Origin: Falciphora oryzae | Lineage: Eukaryota > Ascomycota > Sordariomycetes > Magnaporthales > Magnaporthaceae | DNA: 64,000 nt | Assembly (NCBI GenBank): GCA_000733355.1 | Contig: JNVV01000001.1 | Coordinates: 1,944,423 to 2,008,422, forward strand | Direction of reading: 5' to 3' | Shown here: positions 1 to 10,841 of the stretch, one piece after another | Layout of the letters: every line of letters begins with the position of its first letter | Position numbering within the stretch: the stretch's first letter is position 1 | The notes under the pieces: generated by a model | What the model saw: only the letters and a program-made list of their open reading frames with translations | What the model was told of the DNA's origin: nothing | Database searches by the model: none | Position numbers and translations under genes: made by a program

Positions 1-2997
1 AACATCGAGCGCCACGTGGAGGATCTCTACACCATCAAAGCCAGCCTCTCCGATGCGCGCGAGCACCTGCTGTCCAAGATGAAGGAGATGAGGCAATGGG
101 CAGAAGCCTTTGTGTCGGCTTTCCCCCGGTCGGACGCAATTGTCCAGGGCCGCCACGGTGACAAGGCCAACATGTGCGTCAGCAAGCTCCTGGACGTCGA
201 GGAGCACGTGTGGTCTCCCATGTACGGACTCAAAGGTAACATCGACGCCACGGTGCAGGTGACGATGCGAGACGGCAACGACCGCCGCACGCTGACGGTC
301 CCGTTCGAGGTGAAGACGGGCAAGAACGTCAACGCCAACCACCAGGCGCAGACGGCGCTCTACAATCTGCTCCTCTCGGACCGCTACGACATCGAGATTG
401 TGTACGGTGTGCTGTACTACATGGAGACGTCGCAGACCATGCGCATACCTGCGGTCCGCCACGAGCTGCGGCACATGATCATGCAGCGCAACCAGCTGGC
501 TTGCTACGCCCGTGAGCGGAGCGTGCAGCTGCCGCCCATGAAGAAGGCGAAGAACATGTGCGGCAAGTGCTACGCCCAGACTTCCTGCTTCATCTACCAC
601 AAGCTTGCCGACGACGGCGACGGCGAGACGAGTGGTATGCAGGCCAAGTTCGACGAGGTGGTCAAGCACCTCTCGCCAACGCACAAGGAATTCTTTCTCA
701 AGTGGGAGGACCTGCTCACCAAGGAGGAGAAGGAGAGCCAGAAGCTTCGCCGGGAGCTGTGGACCATGCTCAGCAGCGAACGCGAAAAGCTCGGCCGGTG
801 CTTTGGCAACGTCGTCATCGAGGAAGGGTCGGCAGTCGAGGACAAGGATACTCCCAAGATCAACCGTTTCCAGTACACCTTTGTCAAGGACAACGCCGGC
901 CCCAACTTTTCGTTCCTGGAGTCCCAGCTTGCCGTCGGTGAGCCTATTGTCGTTTCGGATGAGCAAGGCCACTTTGCACTGGCCCTGGGATTCGTTACCG
1001 CGGTCAGGAAGCGGAGGATCACCGTTGCCGTTGACAGGCGGCTCCACAACTCGAGGATCCGTCAGCCGGGCTTCGACGAGGTCAACAACCAAGTCTTTGC
1101 TAGCATCATGGAGGTTGGACCCGCCGGCACCGCAGGTTCCCAACAGTCACAGAACACGACGTCGTCGGTCCGGTACCGGCTGGACAAGGACGAGTTCAGC
1201 AACGGCATGGCGACAGTGCGAAACAACCTCGTACATGTCATGTCGAACGGCTTGTTTGGCTCTCGGGAGATCCGACGGCTCGTTGTGGACCTGGAGCCTC
1301 CGACGTTCAAGTCCGTGCCAACTCAGTACGAGATCACGGGCAAAGAGAGCCTCAACATCGACCAGCAAAGGGCAATCGAGAAGGTCATGAGCGCGAAGGA
1401 CTATGCGCTGGTTCTGGGGATGCCGGGCACGGGCAAAACGACGACTATCGCGCACATCATCCGCGCCCTCAACCGTCAGGGCAAGAGCGTCCTGCTTGCC
1501 TCGTACACCCACAGCGCGGTGGACAACATCTTGCTCAAGCTCAAGAAGGACAATATCCAGGTTCTGCGACTCGGGGCTCCTGCAAAGGTCCACCCTGAGG
1601 TGCAGGAGTTTGCCACGCTCGCAGCACAGCCGAAGAAGTCGTTCGAAGATATTCGCGGCGCATGGCACGACTCGCCGGTGGTTGCGACGACGTGCCTCGG
1701 CATCAACCACCCCGTGTTCAACGAGCGCACCTTCGACTACTGCATCGTCGACGAGGCGTCGCAGATCACGCTGCCCGTGTGTCTCGGCCCGATCCGGATG
1801 GCTCGCACGTTTGTGCTGGTCGGAGACCATAACCAGCTGCCGCCGCTTGTCCAGAATGAGGAAGCCCGTCTCGGAGGCCTAGATGTCAGCCTCTTCAAGT
1901 TGTTGTCCGACACGCACCCAGACTCAGTGGTCAGCCTCGAGCACCAGTACCGCATGTGCGAGGACATCATGGCCCTGAGCAACACCCTGATCTACAAGGG
2001 GCACCTGAAGTGCGGGACCAAGGAGCTGCGCTTCCACAAACTCGATGTGCCCGACCCCACGGCGCTGACGCGCCACCACTACGATGCGTCGTCCTTCCTC
2101 GCGCTATCAAAGTCGCAGCCTGCAGCCGCGGTGCCCAAGTCTTTCTGCACAGGAGGCACGGGGTGCTGGCTGGGGCACCTTTTAGACCCCGAGACGCGGG
2201 TGGCGTTTGTCAACACGGACGCGCTGCCCAACAACCGCGAGGAGGCCAAGGGCAACCGGATCGTGAACCCGGTGGAGGCGCAGCTGGTGGTGCAGCTGGT
2301 GGACGCGCTCATTACGGTCGGGGTGCCGCCGTCGGAGATCGGCATCATGACGCACTACCGGTCGCAGCTGGCGCTGCTCAAGCACAAGCTGCACCGGGGC
2401 AGCAGCCGGCCGGGCCAGGCGGCGGCGGTGGAGATGCACACGGCGGACCGGTTCCAGGGCCGCGACAAGGAGGTGGTGGTGCTCAGCCTGGTGCGCAGCA
2501 ACGAGGCGTGCAACATCGGCGAGCTGCTGCGCGACTGGCGGCGCATCAACGTGGCCTTTACGCGCGCCAAGACCAAGCTCCTCGTCGTCGGCAGCCGCGA
2601 GACGCTCCGGGGGTGCGGCGCCGACGAGATGCTGAGCCGCTTCGTCCGCCTCATGGAGGACCGCGACTGGGTCTGCGACCTCCCCGCCGACGCGCTGTCG
2701 GCGCACGTGTTTGACGACGGGGCCGGCGTCGCGGCGACGGGGACGACGACTTTCGGCTCGCCACCGGCCAAGACGCCGGCCAGGCGGACGCCCAAGAAAC
2801 GCGTTTCCTTGGGAGGTGGCGAGTGGCAACAGGTCTCGCCGACCGCTGCTGCTGCTCCGAGCCGCAAGGAAAACGCGGCGCCCGTGCCAGAGGGGCGTGG
2901 GCCGAGGAAGGCCAAGATTGGGGAGAGGGCGCTCATGCAGGGCAAACCTCTGCTCCGAGACATACTCAACGACATGATGCCGGCTGGCGGCTATTAG
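1..2997 (+). CDS. DNA2: DNA2 replication nuclease-helicase, 3' part (5' end outside window)
   Basis: Dna2 is an ATP-dependent 5'-flap endonuclease and helicase that trims long Okazaki flaps and resects DNA ends in the nucleus and mitochondria. The frame is open from base 1 with no credible start, so the N-terminal part lies upstream; the 998 visible codons are one exon ending in TAG. Counting from base 1, the RecB-like nuclease shows YGLKGNID and EVKTG (E103, K105). It is flanked by four Fe-S cysteines, C59, C187, C190 and C196, with the CX2CX5C spacing typical of Dna2. The SF1 helicase follows, with Walker A GMPGTGKT near residue 473, VDEAS near 583, a QYRM motif, and a C-terminal TADRFQGRDKE and NVAFTRAK. 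A basic, low-complexity tail of about 90 residues ends the protein. The identification is secure because nuclease, cluster and helicase occur in the diagnostic order. Confidence 0.95.
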   Translation, partial: NIERHVEDLYTIKASLSDAREHLLSKMKEMRQWAEAFVSAFPRSDAIVQGRHGDKANMCVSKLLDVEEHVWSPMYGLKGNIDATVQVTMRDGNDRRTLTVPFEVKTGKNVNANHQAQTALYNLLLSDRYDIEIVYGVLYYMETSQTMRIPAVRHELRHMIMQRNQLACYARERSVQLPPMKKAKNMCGKCYAQTSCFIYHKLADDGDGETSGMQAKFDEVVKHLSPTHKEFFLKWEDLLTKEEKESQKLRRELWTMLSSEREKLGRCFGNVVIEEGSAVEDKDTPKINRFQYTFVKDNAGPNFSFLESQLAVGEPIVVSDEQGHFALALGFVTAVRKRRITVAVDRRLHNSRIRQPGFDEVNNQVFASIMEVGPAGTAGSQQSQNTTSSVRYRLDKDEFSNGMATVRNNLVHVMSNGLFGSREIRRLVVDLEPPTFKSVPTQYEITGKESLNIDQQRAIEKVMSAKDYALVLGMPGTGKTTTIAHIIRALNRQGKSVLLASYTHSAVDNILLKLKKDNIQVLRLGAPAKVHPEVQEFATLAAQPKKSFEDIRGAWHDSPVVATTCLGINHPVFNERTFDYCIVDEASQITLPVCLGPIRMARTFVLVGDHNQLPPLVQNEEARLGGLDVSLFKLLSDTHPDSVVSLEHQYRMCEDIMALSNTLIYKGHLKCGTKELRFHKLDVPDPTALTRHHYDASSFLALSKSQPAAAVPKSFCTGGTGCWLGHLLDPETRVAFVNTDALPNNREEAKGNRIVNPVEAQLVVQLVDALITVGVPPSEIGIMTHYRSQLALLKHKLHRGSSRPGQAAAVEMHTADRFQGRDKEVVVLSLVRSNEACNIGELLRDWRRINVAFTRAKTKLLVVGSRETLRGCGADEMLSRFVRLMEDRDWVCDLPADALSAHVFDDGAGVAATGTTTFGSPPAKTPARRTPKKRVSLGGGEWQQVSPTAAAAPSRKENAAPVPEGRGPRKAKIGERALMQGKPLLRDILNDMMPAGGY

Positions 2998-3762
2998 ACT
3001 TGGATCAGTACCTCTTTTTTTGTTTTGTTTCTCTTATTTCAGATATAGACAGCACAGCACATGACTGTTACGGCATGGATAAGATGAAAATGGACTTGTA
3101 ATTGGGTTATTATATGGGATATGGGATATGGTATGCATTTGCGGTGTCGGGCGTGTTGGCATATTAAATATGAATAGGATTAGAGCATTGATCAGGAAAT
3201 GGTATTCTGTGTTTTTCTCAATAGATGGTAGATAGGTGGTCCTTTGGTACACGCTGTGTGCAGGAAGCTGGATGGCTGGGTTGCGCTAAGCAATATTCGA
3301 ATCTCGAATGACGTCCCATCTTTCAATCGGTGAAAAGGGAATGGGTGAAGAGGTCTCTGATCAACCTCCAATACCCATCTGTCAATCAGTCACACGCATC
3401 ACGTGATAGTACACGTGACTCGGCACTCTTCGGCTTGCTCCATCACGCCGCCTCTCAAGTTCTGGATTTCGCTCACCACCGCAAGAGTGAGCCACATCGC
3501 TCACGCTCCGAGCCAGCCCCGACGACAGACCAATCTCCACTCCACCAATTGCTTCGGCTCGGGAAGCCAGGCTTGACGACGACCAGAGCAGACGAGATCG
3601 ACGAACAGGCCCCGATTGACGCCCGAGGAAAACCCAATCCCGACCGCCCAACAAACAACCCCGAGCGACAAAAACCGGAACGGGAAAACAAACAGACCGA
3701 CATTTGAGTGAGAGAGAGAGAGAGAGAGAAAGGGGGAAGGGCAAAAGCGAAAAGCAAAAACA
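2998..3762. other. Intergenic: DNA2 3' end to complex I subunit promoter
   Basis: No gene seen. The first part is T/A-rich 3' flank of DNA2 with TATGGGATATGGGATATGG-like short repeats near 3115-3131. The distal 350 bases are the promoter and leader of the complex I subunit gene. The leader is A-rich and carries a (GA)10 tract. Confidence 0.6.
3710..3729 (+). repeat. (GA)10 microsatellite in 5' leader
   Basis: Twenty bases of perfect GA dinucleotide, ending 33 bases before the start codon of the complex I subunit gene. It probably lies inside the 5' UTR. A length-variable purine tract there could affect expression, but that is inference. Confidence 0.9.
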
Positions 3763-4244
3763 ATGCCCAACATCAGACCCAGCGTCGCGCTCCGGGCCGC
3801 CACCCGCGCCCTCCGCACGACCTCTGCCGCCGCCGGTAGCACGACGGCGGTCGCGGCCCGGCGGGCCCTCTTCTCGACCTCGCCGCGGCGCGGTGCCTCG
3901 CACGGGCCCGAGTACGACCCGCCCACGGGCTGGCTGTTCGGCGTCAAGCCGGGGGAGAAGTACCAGAAGGAGGGCTGGGAGAACATCATGTGGATCGGCT
4001 TCTTCGGCAGCCTCGCCGTCTTCACCGTCGCCATGGCCTACAAGCCCGACACCTCGTGCGTTTCTTTCTCCATGACCCCTCCTTTTCTAGTTCCCGTGTG
4101 TCATTTTTCATCAAGTTGCCCCCACGGCTGACCCGACCAACTCCTCCCTCCCACAGCATACAAACCTGGGCCCTCGAGGAGGCTCGCCGGAGGTTAGAGG
4201 CCGAGGGCATCCTGGAGGACCCGTTTCCCGAGAAGAAGCCTTAG
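3763..4244 (+). CDS. NADH:ubiquinone oxidoreductase ESSS subunit (NDUFB11-like)
   Basis: This is an accessory subunit of the mitochondrial complex I membrane arm. Exons are 3763-4055 and 4157-4244, giving 126 aa. The intron of 101 bp has a GTGCGT donor, a CTGAC branch site near 4129 and a CAG acceptor. The N-terminus is an Arg/Ala/Ser-rich mitochondrial presequence of about 45 residues ending near FSTSPRR. The mature part has the family's PPTGWLFG and GWENIMW segments, one transmembrane helix (about residues 77-92) and a short charged Glu/Arg tail ending in EKKP. Size and single-TM topology fit the ESSS family. The gene is co-directional with DNA2 and convergent with the aminotransferase. Confidence 0.88.
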
Positions 4245-4892
4245 ATGGCCGACTATGATGGGGCTTCCCCGGCAACACTAGTGTGGGAGTCAAATGAGCC
4301 GTGGCGTCGGAGAGGAGAGAGGCCGACGCGTCGGATGGCATGTAAAGCATTCCCCCCCTATCTCGTCGTCTAGAATGAAGCCGTCGAGTTTGAGTTCCAA
4401 GACTGGGTCGATCGATCGATATATTAGGGGATAGACCTGCTTTTTTTTTTTCTCCTTATTTCCTTTTGTCTCTTGCTCCCCCTTTTCCTTACCTCATTGT
4501 CGACACAAATCAATTCTCACGCTTGGAGCCATTCATTTCGACGTTTGTCCCCCACTCGCCGGTTGCATGCATGGAACGTGACTTTCAAATGACAACTAAC
4601 ATATATACGCGCATCAATCGGCCCTCGAGGACGAAATCGGCCCATCCATATCTTCCCCCCTGGCCAACGCCATCGCTTATCTAACTGGCCCATTATACCC
4701 AGATTGAAAAAGACATTTGGATGTGGGGTATCTCACCACATATCCTGATATCAACGGTCTTCCATCCAAGACACATGCCAACTTTTCCATCTAGACAAAT
4801 CAGCGCAGACCATCTCTGGTCTACCAGTAACGGCTAACCACCCCGCCATAGATCTCGAGCTTTTCTTTCTTTCTTTTCTTTTTTCTTTAATT
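4245..4892. other. Convergent 3' flanks
   Basis: No gene seen. This is the tail-to-tail spacer between the complex I subunit and the branched-chain aminotransferase. It contains pyrimidine runs near 4440-4490 and 4860-4890 that fit 3' UTR or termination regions of the two genes. Confidence 0.5.
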
Positions 4893-6167
4893 TTAGCAGA
4901 CATAACTCCACTCGTGCTCCTCGTCGCCGTACTGGATGGCCTCCATCCAGCCCTTCATCCTGGTGGCGATCTCGCCCGACTCCTCGTGGTCAGCCAGGCC
5001 ACAGCTGACGACCTGGTCCTTCCAAGAGATGGAGCGGACGGGGCTGACGATGGCAGCAGTGCCGGAGCCGAAAGCCTCAAGCAGCCTGCCTTCGGTGGCG
5101 GCCTCATGCAGGTCGCGCATGGTGTACTTGCGCTCCGAGATCTTCCAGCCCTCAGGGACGAGGCGCTCGCGGGCCAGGCTGAGGACCGAGTCGCGCGTGA
5201 CGCCCTCGAGGATGGTGCCGTCGAGAGGGGCGGTGACAAGCTCGGGCTGGCCAGTCTCCTTGTCGCGTATGGCGACAAACATGTTCATGGTGCCGACCTC
5301 GGTGACGTACTCCTCCTCGCCGAACAGCCACAGGTTCTGCTGGAAACCGCGGCTCATGGCCTCGCGCTGGGGGACGATGCAGGGGGCGTAGTTGGCGCCG
5401 AGCTTCTTGTCGCCGACGCCGCCGGGCCAGGCGCGGACGGCATAGTCGGTGGCCTCGAGCGAGATGGCCTTGAAGCCGGTCGGGTAATAGGGCCCGACGG
5501 GGCTGGCGATAACATAGAGCAGGGCGGAGCCCGGGGGACCGACGCCGAGGGTCTTTTGGGTGCCGATCATGGTGGGGCGCAGGTAGAGCGAGTAGCCACG
5601 CTGGTCGGGGATGAAGCGGGCGTCGAGCTTGGCGAGGCGGGCGATCAGGTCGGTTAGGGCGGGGGCGCCAAAGGTGGGCAGGGCGATGCGGGCCGCCGAC
5701 TTGTTGAAGCGCTCCATGTTCTTGTCCGGGCGGAAGAGGCGCACGTTGCCGGCCTTGTCCTTGTAGGCCTTCATTCCCTCGAAGCACTCAAAGGCGTAGT
5801 GGAAGACGCAGGTGGCGGGGTCCAGGGACAGGTTCTGGTACGGCACGATCTGGGGGGCCATCCAGCCCTGTGTAGCCTCCCACTCGACCGTGATCATGTG
5901 GTCTAGCAGAAGTTAGGAGGCGAGGATCTCGATAGTTGTGTAGGACATGCGTCACGGACCTGTGAATTTCCTGCCAAAGACAAGGGTCTCGGGCTTCTCT
6001 AGAGCGCCAGGCGTCGAGGTCTTGGTGACCTTGAGCTGCGAGACATCGATGTCCTTGGGCTGCGCAACCGAGGCGGCGGCGGGCTTGATGCTGTAGGCTC
6101 TCCTTGAGAGTAGGCGGGCGGCAGGCGCCGCCCTAAAAGCAGACCGCAGGAGCGTGGGCCGCATCAT
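4893..6167 (-). CDS. BAT1: Branched-chain amino acid aminotransferase, mitochondrial
   Basis: This PLP fold-type IV enzyme transfers the amino group between Leu/Ile/Val and 2-oxoglutarate, the last step of their synthesis and first of their breakdown. Exons (minus) are 5960-6167 and 4893-5902, giving 405 aa. The 57-bp intron has a GTCCGT donor and a CTGCTAG acceptor; splicing restores GRKFTDHMITVEW. Family signatures are FECFEGMKAY, LYLRP, the PLP lysine (about residue 236) in KKLGANYAP, TEVGTMN, LDGTILEGVTRDS and AFGSGTAA. I chose the Met at 6167 because it opens a classic presequence (MMRPTLLRSAFRAAPAARLL). An in-frame ATG at 6251 would add 28 uncharacteristic residues. The presequence argues for the mitochondrial isoform. 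The gene is divergent from the SCY1 gene. Confidence 0.93.
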
Positions 6168-6977
6168 CTTGTATGGGCCGAGGTGGTGCACCCCGGCGAT
6201 GTCCAAGGGAGGGAGAGGCGCTACTGAAAAGTGCAATTGAGCAGCAAACACGGCAGGGCAGCCCTCGAAAGAGTGAAAATCCGGCCTGAACAGGCACGGT
6301 GATTATTATAGCAGGAAGCGGGGGCCGATCTGGCTCTCAAGAGACGGTGAGGACTGAATATGAGTCCGAGAAGGAAGCCGTAAGCCGTTGCGAAAATGCA
6401 ACCTTCAGGCTTTAATCAGGGTATGTGCGGCATCGGAGCTTGATCGGAGCCCGCAGCATGTTAGTCATTCACGTCGCCAGACCCCTAATTGCAGGCGCCC
6501 CAATTGTCAGTGTCAGCGCAGGCGGCACTGCCCCTGGCCCCTGTCGAGTCGCCCTGGCGGCTTCTTCGGGCAGCTGCACGGACGTCAGTGCTGGCTGCAG
6601 CTCGGCACGCTGGCTCCATAGTGGGCTGGGCTGGGCTCGGCTGGGCTGCATGCAGCACGCCAATTACTCCATCGTCGATGTGCAACGTAAGCCGCGCGAG
6701 TTTATCGTCGAATAAAATACAACTTGGGGGCCATCCAACGGCGCCAGACGCCAAACTGTAATCATCTCTGCCCGTCCAGCCCACGCGGGTTGCTTGAGGT
6801 GCTGGGCCGATCCATGACCTAGCACTCTGCACTTTTCTCCGAAGCGAAACCCACGTCCTTTTTATCCGAACCCAGCCCGTCGACGACGAAGACGACGACC
6901 GCCCTCGGGCTATCACAGGCCACGGCCGCACCCCCAAGCATCATGGTCAAGAGCGTCTCGCTCGCCCGCCGCCCACC
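6168..6977. promoter_or_regulatory. Divergent promoter, aminotransferase / SCY1-like
   Basis: An 810-bp head-to-head region that must hold both promoters. It is GC-rich with a repeated GGGCTGGGCTSGGCTGGGCT stretch near 6623-6645. No further gene is supported. A short uORF in its last 35 bases is listed separately. Confidence 0.5.
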
Positions 6978-6996
6978 ATGTTTTCCAATGCGCTGA
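6943..6996 (+). other. uORF overlapping the SCY1-like start codon
   Basis: An ATG at 6943 has a strong context (A at -3, G at +4). It opens a 17-codon frame that runs past the main ATG at 6978 in another frame and stops at TGA 6994-6996. The main ATG has A at -3 but T at +4. If the leader includes this ATG, initiation there would bypass the main start, so translation of the kinase-like protein would depend on leaky scanning or on a transcription start downstream of 6943. Confidence 0.5.
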
Positions 6997-9900
6997 AGTC
7001 CATCTCGTCGACCAACATCACTGCCAACTACTCCATCTCCCAGACCTCGACGTCGACGGCAGGCCCGTGGAAGATCTACGACGCCAAGAAGAAGTCGACC
7101 GGCAAGCCCTACTCCGTCTTCGTCTTTGAGCGCAAGTCGCTCGACGCCCATGGCAACTCGCTGGGCCGCTCCGGCGCCGCCGCCTTCAAGCGCGTCGCCG
7201 AGGAGGTCGTCGAGCGCCTGCGCAAGGAGGCCTCGGCCCTGGCCCGCCTGCGCCACCCCAGCGTCCTCGAGCTGGTCGAGCCCGTTGAGGACACCCGCGG
7301 CGGCGGCCTGCAGTTCGTCACCGAGGCCGTGACCGCCTCCCTGGCCAGCCTGCTGCAGGACAAGGACGACCAGGAGCGCGCCGGCGGCCGCGCCAGCCGC
7401 TACGTTACCGAGGACGCCGACGGCACCCGCCGCCGCCGCGAGATCGAGATCGACGAGCTCGAGATCCAGAAGGGCCTGCTGCAGATCAGCAAGGCCCTCG
7501 AGTTCCTGCACGAGAACGCCGGCTTGATCCACGGCAACCTCACCCCCGATGCCATCCTCGTCAACGCCAAGTCGGACTGGAAGATCAGCGGCCTGGCCTT
7601 CTGCGGCCCGGCCGACGGCTCTACCAAGCCCACGTCCTTCCAGCCCATCAGCCTGCACGAGGTCCTGAACCCGGACCCGCGCCTGCCACGCTCCGTCCAG
7701 ATCAATCTCGACTACACTTCCCCTGACTTCGTCATGGACAGCAACCTGACCACCTCGGCCGACATGTTCTCACTCGGCGTCCTCTGCGTCGCCCTCTACA
7801 ACTCGCCGCACCGTTCGCCCATCGAGACCAACTCGAGCATATCGAGCTACAAGAGGACGTTCTCGTCCTCGGCCACGGCTCCGTCGGTCAACAACAACTT
7901 CCTCTCCTCACGGCCCCTGCCCAGGGAGCTGTCCCACCAAGTGCTGCCGCGCCTGATCACGCGCCGGCCCGCCCAGCGCATGACGGCCAAGGAGTTCCAG
8001 ATGAGCGAGTTCTTTGACAACATCCTCGTCTCTACTATCCGCTTCCTCGACTCGTTTCCGGCCAAGACGCCCAACGAGAAGGCCCAGTTCATGCGCGGGC
8101 TCAACAAAGTCCTGCCCTCGTTCCCCAAGTCAGTCATGGAAAAGAAGATTCTGCCAGCACTGCTGGAGGAGCTCAAGGACAGGGATCTTGTCTCGTTGAT
8201 TCTGCAGAACGTCTTCAAGATCATAGAGCTCTTGCCGTCCGGCAGGCGGGCTTTTGGGGACAAGGTGCGGACGCAGCTCAAGGAGCTGTTTGTAACAAAC
8301 GTCAAGAATGCGCAGGAGAAGGACCCGGCCAGGGATGCTGGTTTGATGGTTGTGCTCGAGAACCTGGCGTCCATCGCCAACAACTGCGGAGGCAAAGAAT
8401 TCAAGGATGGTAAGCGACCACATTCTCTTCCTTTTGCTATTTACCCCCTTTAGCCTCTGAAATACGACCGGGACAGAATGCTGACATCGACCCTAGACGT
8501 GCTGCCCATAATCGGAACGGCGCTCGAGTCTCCCACGCCGTCTGTGGTTGACGCTGCGCTGCGCTCGCTGCCAGTGATTCTGCCAGTGCTAGACTTCAGC
8601 ACTATAAAGAATGAGCTCTTCCCCGTCATCGCCACTATCTTTAGCAGGACAAACAGCCTTGCCATCAAGGTCAGGGGCCTGCAGGCCTTTGTCATTCTGT
8701 GCGGCGGGTCCAACGACCCCGCCGCCGACGACGGTCTTGACGGGCTGAACGACGGCAAGAAGAAGACGTCATCCTCTAGCGCGCTGGACAAGTACACGAT
8801 GCAGGAGAAGATTGTGCCGCTGATCAAAGTGATCAAGACCAAGGAGCCGGCCGTTATGATGGCGGCGCTCAACGTGCTCCGCGTGGTTGGCCAGGTCGCC
8901 GACGCCGACTTTGTCGCTATGGAGCTCCTGCCCATTCTCTGGAGCATGAGCCTCGGCCCGCTGCTGGACCTGAAGCAATTTCAGACTTTCATGGAGCTTA
9001 TCAGGTCACTTTCCAAACGCGTCGAGGAAGAGCAGACTAAAAAGCTGCAGGAATTATCTGGCAACACCAACGGTGCTGTGGCCGGGCCCAGTGACGACTT
9101 TATGTCTTTCGGCGGCGTCACCGGCACGCAGTTTGACGCCACTGCCAACGGTGGCGGTGAAGACGATTTCGAGTCCCTCGTCAAGGGCAAGCCCTCGTCG
9201 TCTACGCCAAACCCCATGGACAGCTGGGGCGAAGGCTCTGGCCCGGGTTCCAACGTGACGTCCCCGGGCATCAAGCCCTCGATACCAACACCCAGCGCCC
9301 CGACATTCTCATGGTCGACCACGCCGGCCTCGACGTCTGCAGGACCCAGCAACCTCAGCGCCGTGAAAGCACAGCCCGGGTTCAGGACCGTGACGCCCGA
9401 CCTCGGCGGCTTCCAGTCGCTCACCCCGTCCAGCTCGCAGTTCTCGCAGCCGCTGCAGCCGTCGGCAAGCAGCGCACAACCATCTTCAGCCTTTGCCCCG
9501 CCACCCGCGCCCCTCCCGGCCTCGTCAAACCCATGGGGATCCTCATCATCCGCCTCCATCTCGCCACCGCCAGCGTCGTCCTCTCTGGGAGGCGCGAGCC
9601 TGAACTCATCCATGTCCTCCATGTCACTGAACCAGCAGCGGCCGGCTGGCATGGCGCAGCAGCAGAGAGCCACGTCCTTCTCCCTGCCGCCTCCGCCATC
9701 GGCTAGCACCGGCGGCGGAGCAGCGTCGGGGCTGTCCGGCTTCAGCCTCGCGCCACCCCCTGCCGCGCCGCAGACACAGGCGCAGGCGGCGCCCAGGTAC
9801 GGGATGGGGCTTTCGTCGTCTGGCACAAGCTCCGGGATGGGCATGGGCATGGGCATGGGAATTGGGATGGGGATGGCGGCCAATAACAGCATGAACGCCA

Positions 9901-10049
9901 TGGCCAACAGCATGAGCAAGCCCGGCGGAGGAATGGGTATGGGCATGGGCATGAACATGGGGATGGGCATGATGGGCCAACAACAACCATCACAGCCACA
10001 GCAGGGGACTTCGAAATCCGGTTTAGACAAGTTTGAGAGTTTGCTGTAG
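6978..10049 (+). CDS. SCY1: SCY1-like pseudokinase with HEAT-repeat region
   Basis: SCYL proteins are catalytically dead kinase-like scaffolds in Golgi/endosome vesicle traffic. Exons are 6978-8409 and 8497-10049, giving 994 aa; the 87-bp intron has GTAAGC, a CTGAC branch site and a TAG acceptor. The N-terminal kinase fold keeps KIYDAKKKSTGKPYSVFVFE, but the HRD triad is HGN (about residue 185) and DFG is SGL (204-206). Catalytic residues are therefore missing, as expected for the family. A helical HEAT-like segment spans about 340-690. The last 300 residues are disordered, Ser/Pro-rich, with FGG and DDFESLVKG motifs and a Met-Gly repeat. The C-terminal LDKFESLL resembles short trafficking motifs of this family, which is inference. 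The start matches the conserved MFSNALKS opening. Confidence 0.92.
9834..9974 (+). repeat. Met-Gly-coding tandem repeat (GGGCAT-type)
   Basis: Two blocks of degenerate 6-bp repeats inside the SCY1-like coding exon encode GMGMGMGMGIGMGM and, after an Asn/Ala/Ser spacer, GMGMGMGMNMGMGMM. The unit keeps frame, so length changes are tolerated. The family's C-termini are low in complexity, but a Met-rich tract is distinctive. Confidence 0.85.
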
Positions 10050-10841
10050 AGGGAGAGCTAGCGTCTGCATATAGGGGGGCATCCCGTAAAAAATCTTTGT
10101 GTGTAGTATAGTGTTTCTTTCTTGGTATAGCATGCATGTCTGTCTAGGCGGCAAAAATGGAACTGGTCAAGTGTTTTTTTTTTTTTTTAGCGTACAAAAG
10201 ACGGTTCTTCATCCTTCCTCCATTGTCTCTACCTGCTGTATTCAAGCAGATAACAACAAGGCGAAAGGGAGTCCGCGCGATTACACCCGTCTTTCACTTG
10301 TCGCGCGCGTAGCCGACTGGCGTGGATCCATTCAACCCAAACTCGATACGAGGATTGTTCTACGGATGACTGGGGCGGGAGAAAACCGTGATACTAAATC
10401 AAAGTGTGGTCAAGGGATAAAGAAACATCGAAAGATAGGAAGAGGTATCTGAGAGGGTGTCGAGGAAAGCCGGAGAAAACAATAACCATAGCGTTTGCCC
10501 AACGATAAGATACTGGCGACCCATCAAGGCAAGCATGTAAAACAGTACAAAGTAGGAGGAGGAATACCAACCTCAAGCAACCAGTTATGTCGGAGAAGGA
10601 AAAGGAAAGAAAAAAAAAAAAAAAAGAAAGAAAGAAAGAAACAACCCGAAGCAGTTACCTAACAATGCAGCCCAAACCCAAGGACCGAAATGACAAAATG
10701 TACAGCGGCGATAGATATAGCACATACAATCCAGTTTAAAAAAAACGCCGTTGCTTTTCCCTGCATGTCGTCAACCTGCCCATCCTCTCTTCTCTCTACT
10801 GAATTACCCACCCTCTTTTGTCTGTGAAAAACCCACGCGAA
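10050..10841. other. Convergent 3' flanks, SCY1-like / sirtuin
   Basis: No gene seen. The spacer holds T-runs near 10174-10187 and an A-rich (GAAA)n stretch near 10608-10641, probably 3' UTR and termination sequence for both genes. Confidence 0.5.

Noticed and set aside
16..18. GTG as DNA2 start codon
   Set aside because: The frame is open upstream to base 1 and the protein would lack its N-terminal domain; the gene is simply cut by the window.
4914..5657. Long plus-strand frame opposite the aminotransferase
   Set aside because: Antisense shadow of a conserved gene; composition follows codon-position bias.
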